The position numbers and the translations under genes are program-made. From Symbiodinium natans (lineage: Eukaryota; Sar; Dinophyceae; Suessiales; Symbiodiniaceae): DNA of 55,000 nucleotides. Of this stretch, positions 50,706 through 55,000 are shown piece after piece. The notes under the pieces are model-generated. The model had not been told where the DNA came from. It worked only from the letters and a program-made list of their open reading frames with translations, and ran no database searches. The DNA lies in NCBI GenBank assembly GCA_905221605.1, contig CAJNDS010000477.1, forward strand, positions 17,501 through 72,500, given 5' to 3'. Numbering within the stretch: the first letter of the stretch is position 1; each line of letters starts with the position of its first letter.

Positions 50706-52830
50706 TTTGAGGACCGTATGGTGGATGGCATCTCGCGAGGGCCTTGCAGTCCCTGGCTTTGCTGAGACAGATGCTCGGGCTGAAGCGATGGTTACATCTC
50801 TGCTGTGAGCTTTGGCGGACACCCCAAAAATGCTGCTGACCTTGTGGCAATGGAGGACACGGCTTTTCCAGGCTTTGTGTCAGTGCAGCGGTTAAGCCGC
50901 CGCCTTGGAAAGTCGGCCGCTTTGTTTGCAAACTGGGTGCAGTGCCATGAGAAGGTTATGCAGGGTCATGCAAGGTCCAAGCGGTTTTGTGCCAAGTGCC
51001 CAACCTGAGGATGTGCGTGTGCAGCTCAAGGCTTAAACGGGAGTACGAAGCAGCGATGCATCAGAGCATTTCTCATCAGCATCCCCCTGCAGCTCGAGCG
51101 CTTCTTCGCTCACGCAAAAGGTGGACTGCTAGCGGATGCAGTGCCTGTCATGCAAGTGAGGAAGTGGTGCCAGTGGGCTCTAAGATAGTGTGGTGCACAT
51201 CCTTACTGTTCTACCTATGTGAGACACTGAAGGTCGGCTATGGCAAAACTGCATCTGTTTTGGCCCTCATTGCATTATCGCGGCCGACTTCGCCAGTGAA
51301 GCCGCCGACGGAACAAAATTCTCGCATCCCCTCCCGTGCCGTGGCTAACGGCGGCTTGCGCTGTCTGTTCGTGTCTACTCGTGTCTACTCGTGTCTCGTG
51401 TCTCGTGTTGAGCTACTGACAGCTCAGCTGCTGTGGACCATGGGCTTGGCACTGGTGCTCGTGAACTTTCTGCAGGTGCCACACTTGTGCTGGTTCCGGC
51501 CAACCTGCCCCGAGCAGCACGAAGACTGACTTGTGAGATAGGCGCACCTACATATCGGACTTGCGACCAGCCATGTTGAGGTTCGAGCAGTGGCAGAACG
51601 AGATCAAGAAGTTCTTAAGTGACGACATAAAGGCGGATGGGCAAACTTCACCTGTGCAGCTGTTCTTGCCAGCGACAGTAGCATGCAGAGCTTTGAGCTG
51701 AGTGTGTGTAAGTTGAACTTTGATTTTCTGCCAGACCGTCTCGATCGCCACCATCGCCGATTTGAGGAAGGCAACTGTTGGACAGCTACGGTCAGCCGAA
51801 TCTTGCAGAAAGCAGGGTTCTGGTGGATGGCTTGGGAGGTGTTGTGCAATGGTTCAATGCCCAATTCAGATGACGTGTTTGTTGATAAAGCCAGATTTCT
51901 CTTCTTAACACGCGTCTGGATGTTTCCGGAGGGCGAATGCGTGTGGTTCGTTCCAACACGAGTCGTCAAGCGATATGGTGGATTCAGCCTCTGAAGATTG
52001 TACAACGAAAGTAGAAAGTAAGCAGGGCAGTTTGTCGCATTGCGGTGGGAGCCATGCTTTTCCACAGCCAACCCAGCCTGATGCGCCCTGTTTGTGTAGT
52101 GCCGCGAAGATGGCCGAAATCGATCTTTTGCTGTGAGAAGGGTGCTTCTCCTACACTGCCTTGTCGTTTAGCTGATCTTTCATGCTATGATTTGTTTCTC
52201 TTGACGCATACTGTGCGAGACCGCTGAACATCTAGCTGAGGACATTGTACTGGTGAGTTGCCGCCTGCTGGTCTCCAAGAAGTATCAGGTGTGCAGATAG
52301 CAGATAGGTGCAATTTATGGTACTGCATGAAGGTTAGCCTTTTTCTTCACACAAATCATATATGAAGCCCGAGAAGATCTGAGAAGGAGCATCTGGATGT
52401 CATGGCCGGGCTTCCGCTGACTCGTGAGACTGCCGCCTGGCTAGTTCCCACCCCTGGAATCTTGGGGGAGCTAATCATGCTAATCTCTAGCATTCTCTAG
52501 CACTGCCTGAGAACAAGCGATGCTTTGTGCCGCATGCCTCTGCTGCATTGTCTTCAAGCTAGCACAGACATCATAGAAGTGTTGAGCTCAGCTGCCGACC
52601 TGGGGCAGTGGCGTTTCTGACCGCATGTGTAAACGTCGTCTGCACAAATTCTCGCACGGACTCAAGGGCAGCCGATGGTTGTACGGCATAGGGTGGGACG
52701 GTTGGGTGGGATGGTTGTGGGATGGTCGGCTGCTGTTGATGTTGTTGGCTCTGCCTTGTGCGGACGTGGAACACATTGAAGACATTGTTCCTTGTTCCCA
52801 TCGTCGTTTTGCCATGTGGAATTTGGACTC
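50706..52830 (+). CDS. SNF2-family (RAD5-like) DNA-dependent ATPase, multi-exon, partial
   Basis: Short exons in correct order match the N-terminal ATPase lobe of RAD5-type SNF2 proteins. RTVWWMASREG (from 50710) is the pre-motif 'WM-x-RE'. GGLLADA (51120-51140) joined to VGYGKTASVLALIALSRP (51233-51286) gives Walker A motif I, after a 92-base GT-AG intron. ATLVLVPANL (about 51478-51506) is motif Ia. FEQWQNEIKKFLSDD (from 51582) follows a 74-base GC-AG intron. SIATIADLRKATVGQLRSAE (about 51738-51797) precedes EDIVLVSCRLLVSKKYQ (about 52238-52288). LKGSRWLYG (about 52660-52688) and CADVEHIEDIV (about 52760-52792) may flank the TGTP motif III. I found no DEAH box and no second lobe. Likely nuclear, in chromatin remodelling or DNA repair. 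Confidence 0.65.
51141..51232 (+). other. GT-AG intron splitting SNF2 motif I
   Basis: GATGCA|GTGCCTG at the 5' end and CACTGAAG|GTCGGC at the 3' end. Splicing gives GGLLADA-VGYGKT, the expected motif I context. Confidence 0.6.
51507..51580 (+). other. GC-AG intron after SNF2 motif Ia
   Basis: AACCT|GCCCCGAG at the 5' end and CATGTTGAG|GTTCGAG at the 3' end. Splicing restores VPANL-FEQWQNEIKKF in frame, as expected for the family. A second GC-AG intron in the window supports a dinoflagellate origin. Confidence 0.6.
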
Positions 52831-55000
52831 TTGAGGTGACCAGTGGTCAAAAGCTATTCGATGATGCGATGCGGAAGTGGACACTGCAAAAGTCTCATCA
52901 CGACTATGAGAGGCAGAGTGGCGACAACTCGCTGCATGCGCCATGCTGGGCTGGGGCTGGGACGCGATCGATGCGCCGTCTTGTTGGACAGGCGCCTCCG
53001 TCAGATGGGAATCCAAATGAATCTTCCAGGAGGTTTTCCGCAGGTGCCGTGCTCAGATTCCGGTCGTAGCAGTCTTGTGTACTCGTAGAGTGAAAAGACG
53101 ACAAGGCATAGAAGCTACATGAAGCCATGGACATGAGTCGAATCGAGTATCGAGTATCGAAGGTTCGAACAGCAGATCCTGGCCCACAGCCGCAGCTCTC
53201 GGCTTTCAAGGCGCAAGCAAGTTTCTAAGTTGTGGAGTGCTGACTCTTTCTAACGTAGTGTATGCTTTTTTGAGCCAAGAAGTGACCCAGATCTCCGATA
53301 AGTAGTGCAACTGTAGTGCTCAAAACGGCAAAGAGGGTCGCGGCACTGTGGGCTATGCTTGGCAATCCAACATGACAAGTAACGGGCTGTAAGGCACTCA
53401 AGCTTTCCTTCATCTCCCATTGGCATGCCGTGTGACAGCTGCAGGACAAAGTGGAGACCAAGCCCTTCAGCAGCAGCTGAAGCTGTTCGAAGCAAATGCT
53501 GCTTTTGCATCGGGCATGGCAGATCGTTTTGGCCCGAGTCCGACCAAGGCGATGTGAAGGCACGTCTGAGCGTTTCTCCCGGCGGCATGACGGCCTGCTC
53601 CAGCGCACGAAGGAGTTGCTGGAACGGGGCCAGGACTGTCAAGGTGGTTGCCCCCTGCTCTTCTCCTTTGTTGACTCTGTTCGGTGCTTCGAAGAGACAG
53701 GACTTAAGCGAGCTTACCGCTCCGCCCCTTGAGATCTTCTTCTGGCACCGCCTGTGCCTCAGGGCCTCAACTTTCCGTGGGCTTTCATGAGCATGATATT
53801 ATAAAAGTTTTGTTAATCGTATTTCTGCCATCGGTATTGTTGTAGTGAGTACTATACTGATGGACATTTGGCCAGGCTTGGTGGTCGACGAGCTCCATGA
53901 GCCGCTTCGGGTGCCGCATCGAAGAGTTGATGTGGGATGATGTGGGATGATGTGGGATGGTATGGGGCTTTTCGAGGGGTTGTTCTACACGCTACAGCAA
54001 GTAGAGGCCCCTCATGGATGCGTTTTAGAATGTGTCCCTTGAAGGTCCCTAAAGTGTTCCAAGAGAGAGGGATGTTGGGGAGGGACCAGTGGGCCACGGC
54101 CGGGAACAGACAAGCCCCCTATGGTAGAAGGCCTGCTTTCGCAATTCTAGGGCCGTTTCTGCATGGCTGCCTCGACTTTACTCGTAGCTGAGCGGCGGCA
54201 TAAACCCCCCATGGCAGAAGGAAGCAATGAGTTCGGATTTGATTGGCACTTGAATCAGCATTGGCACTTCAGTTGCGGTCTGGGGCTAGAGTGCGATGCA
54301 GTGTGGGATGGCCCGCGTCAGCTCGTGACGAGAGCTGCAAAGGTCGCGAGCGAGGTTGCGGGAGAACCCATAATGTTGTAACCAGACGTTCGGTTTTGTT
54401 CACAGCTCAGCTGCGTAGCTTCTGCTATGCATGCTTCCGCGCATTGTGCACGTTTGATCACGCTTGATCCTTCGCTTCCGCCTTGGTTGGCATGTGGCAG
54501 TCACCTGGGTCGCCGGTCGGGTTTCTGAGAGAACGGCGGAGAGGGGGAGGATGCAGGTCCGTTTCCCCTTAAGTGTGGACAGAAGAATTGCACTGGTTCG
54601 TCACAGGTGCTGCGGGATGCCGCTGGCTTGCGACTGGAAGGACCAGGCCAGGGTATGACTTGGCGGGCCCTATCTGGCGACTCGAGGAGTCTGCTTCTTG
54701 TCAGTTGAAACAGGTCCCCTTTTCTTTGTACCATCCATGCGACATCTTCCTTCTACACCAGTCTCGCGGGACTTGAGAGAATATGCTGAGGTTCCACAAC
54801 CTCGAGGGACTCGATGCCCACAGTCGTTGGGGACTCACAGCAACTCCTCCCACAAACAGCGCGGCGGAGATCTCCTTCCTGGTGTCTGGATGGCATTGTC
54901 GATTGGAGGATCAAAGAGTGCATCATAGTGCATCAAAGAGTGCAAGGTTGAGGTGTGATGTGATGTGACGTGCTGCCGAGGCACGCTTCCACCGAGTTTT
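52831..55000. other. No gene recognised
   Basis: A possible exon QQLKLFEANAAFASGMADRF followed by GPSPTKAM lies at about 53470-53560 (plus). A three-unit TGTGGGATGA repeat is at about 53932-53960. GTATGGTAGAAGGC-like words near 54120 recall the GC-rich array at 26.7-30.2 kb. Otherwise nothing could be assigned. The SNF2 gene may continue here. Confidence 0.3.

Overview
This window reads as nuclear DNA of a dinoflagellate. The evidence is indirect but consistent. (1) There is a 12-base exact match to the end of the dinoflagellate spliced leader (16030-16041, minus strand). (2) A GC-rich retroelement of about 15.5 kb shows a dinoflagellate style of coding, with CCCH-finger gag and acidic or Ala/Gly/Arg-rich linkers. 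(3) Plus-strand host genes are broken into short exons separated by introns of about 50-100 bases, several of GC-AG type. (4) Low-complexity DNA is abundant. No bacterial, plastid or mitochondrial features, rRNA or tRNA were recognised.

Layout. 1-15.8 kb (all minus strand): one long retroelement of Ty3/gypsy ancestry with an unusual domain order. Reading 5' to 3' on the minus strand: gag capsid, two CCCH fingers, aspartic-protease-like domain, zinc-ribbon plus membrane module, the C-terminal half of reverse transcriptase (thumb/connection), RNase H, integrase (HHCC, D-D-35-E, GPF-like module), a methyltransferase-like remnant, the N-terminal half of reverse transcriptase (fingers/palm, through YVDD, broken by one amber stop), a Tpt1/KptA-like RNA 2'-phosphotransferase, a C2H2 finger, two RanBP2-type fingers, a membrane segment, a SWIM-like zinc motif, and a phospholipase-D-like HKD domain. 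The RT is therefore split and permuted around RNase H and integrase. Several of the open frames lack an ATG at their 5' end, so the reading frames look like one continuous product interrupted by frameshifts or introns.

15.8-16.95 kb: spliced-leader relic, then an 800-base trinucleotide-based microsatellite. 17.5-21.1 kb (plus): intron-rich voltage-gated cation channel with S1-S4, pore, S6 and a downstream EF-hand. 22.4-26.5 kb: coiled-coil exon-like pieces that I cannot name, and a 10-bp tandem repeat. 26.5-30.25 kb: G-run tracts and a diverged GC-rich repeat array, with a 310-base duplication. 30.3-33.9 kb: AT-rich DNA, a decayed LINE-type RT (minus), a dispersed GGATCC/TTGAATC repeat family and an ATAC microsatellite.

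36.48-38.94 kb: a 2.45-kb insertion with inverted GGATCAAAAA repeats and an 8-bp target duplication (CATGAGCT), filled with microsatellites, G/C hairpins and a 42-bp minisatellite; it is probably a non-autonomous hAT-like element. 40.0-41.3 kb (plus): coiled-coil/UBA-domain gene. 42-50 kb (plus): exon-like fragments of unrecognised genes. 50.7-52.8 kb (plus): SNF2-family (RAD5-like) ATPase gene spread over at least six exons. 52.9-55 kb: nothing recognised.

The most novel content is the retroelement: a split RT combined with RNA-end-processing type enzymes (2'-phosphotransferase and PLD-like phosphodiesterase) and nucleic-acid-binding zinc modules on one transcript-length unit.
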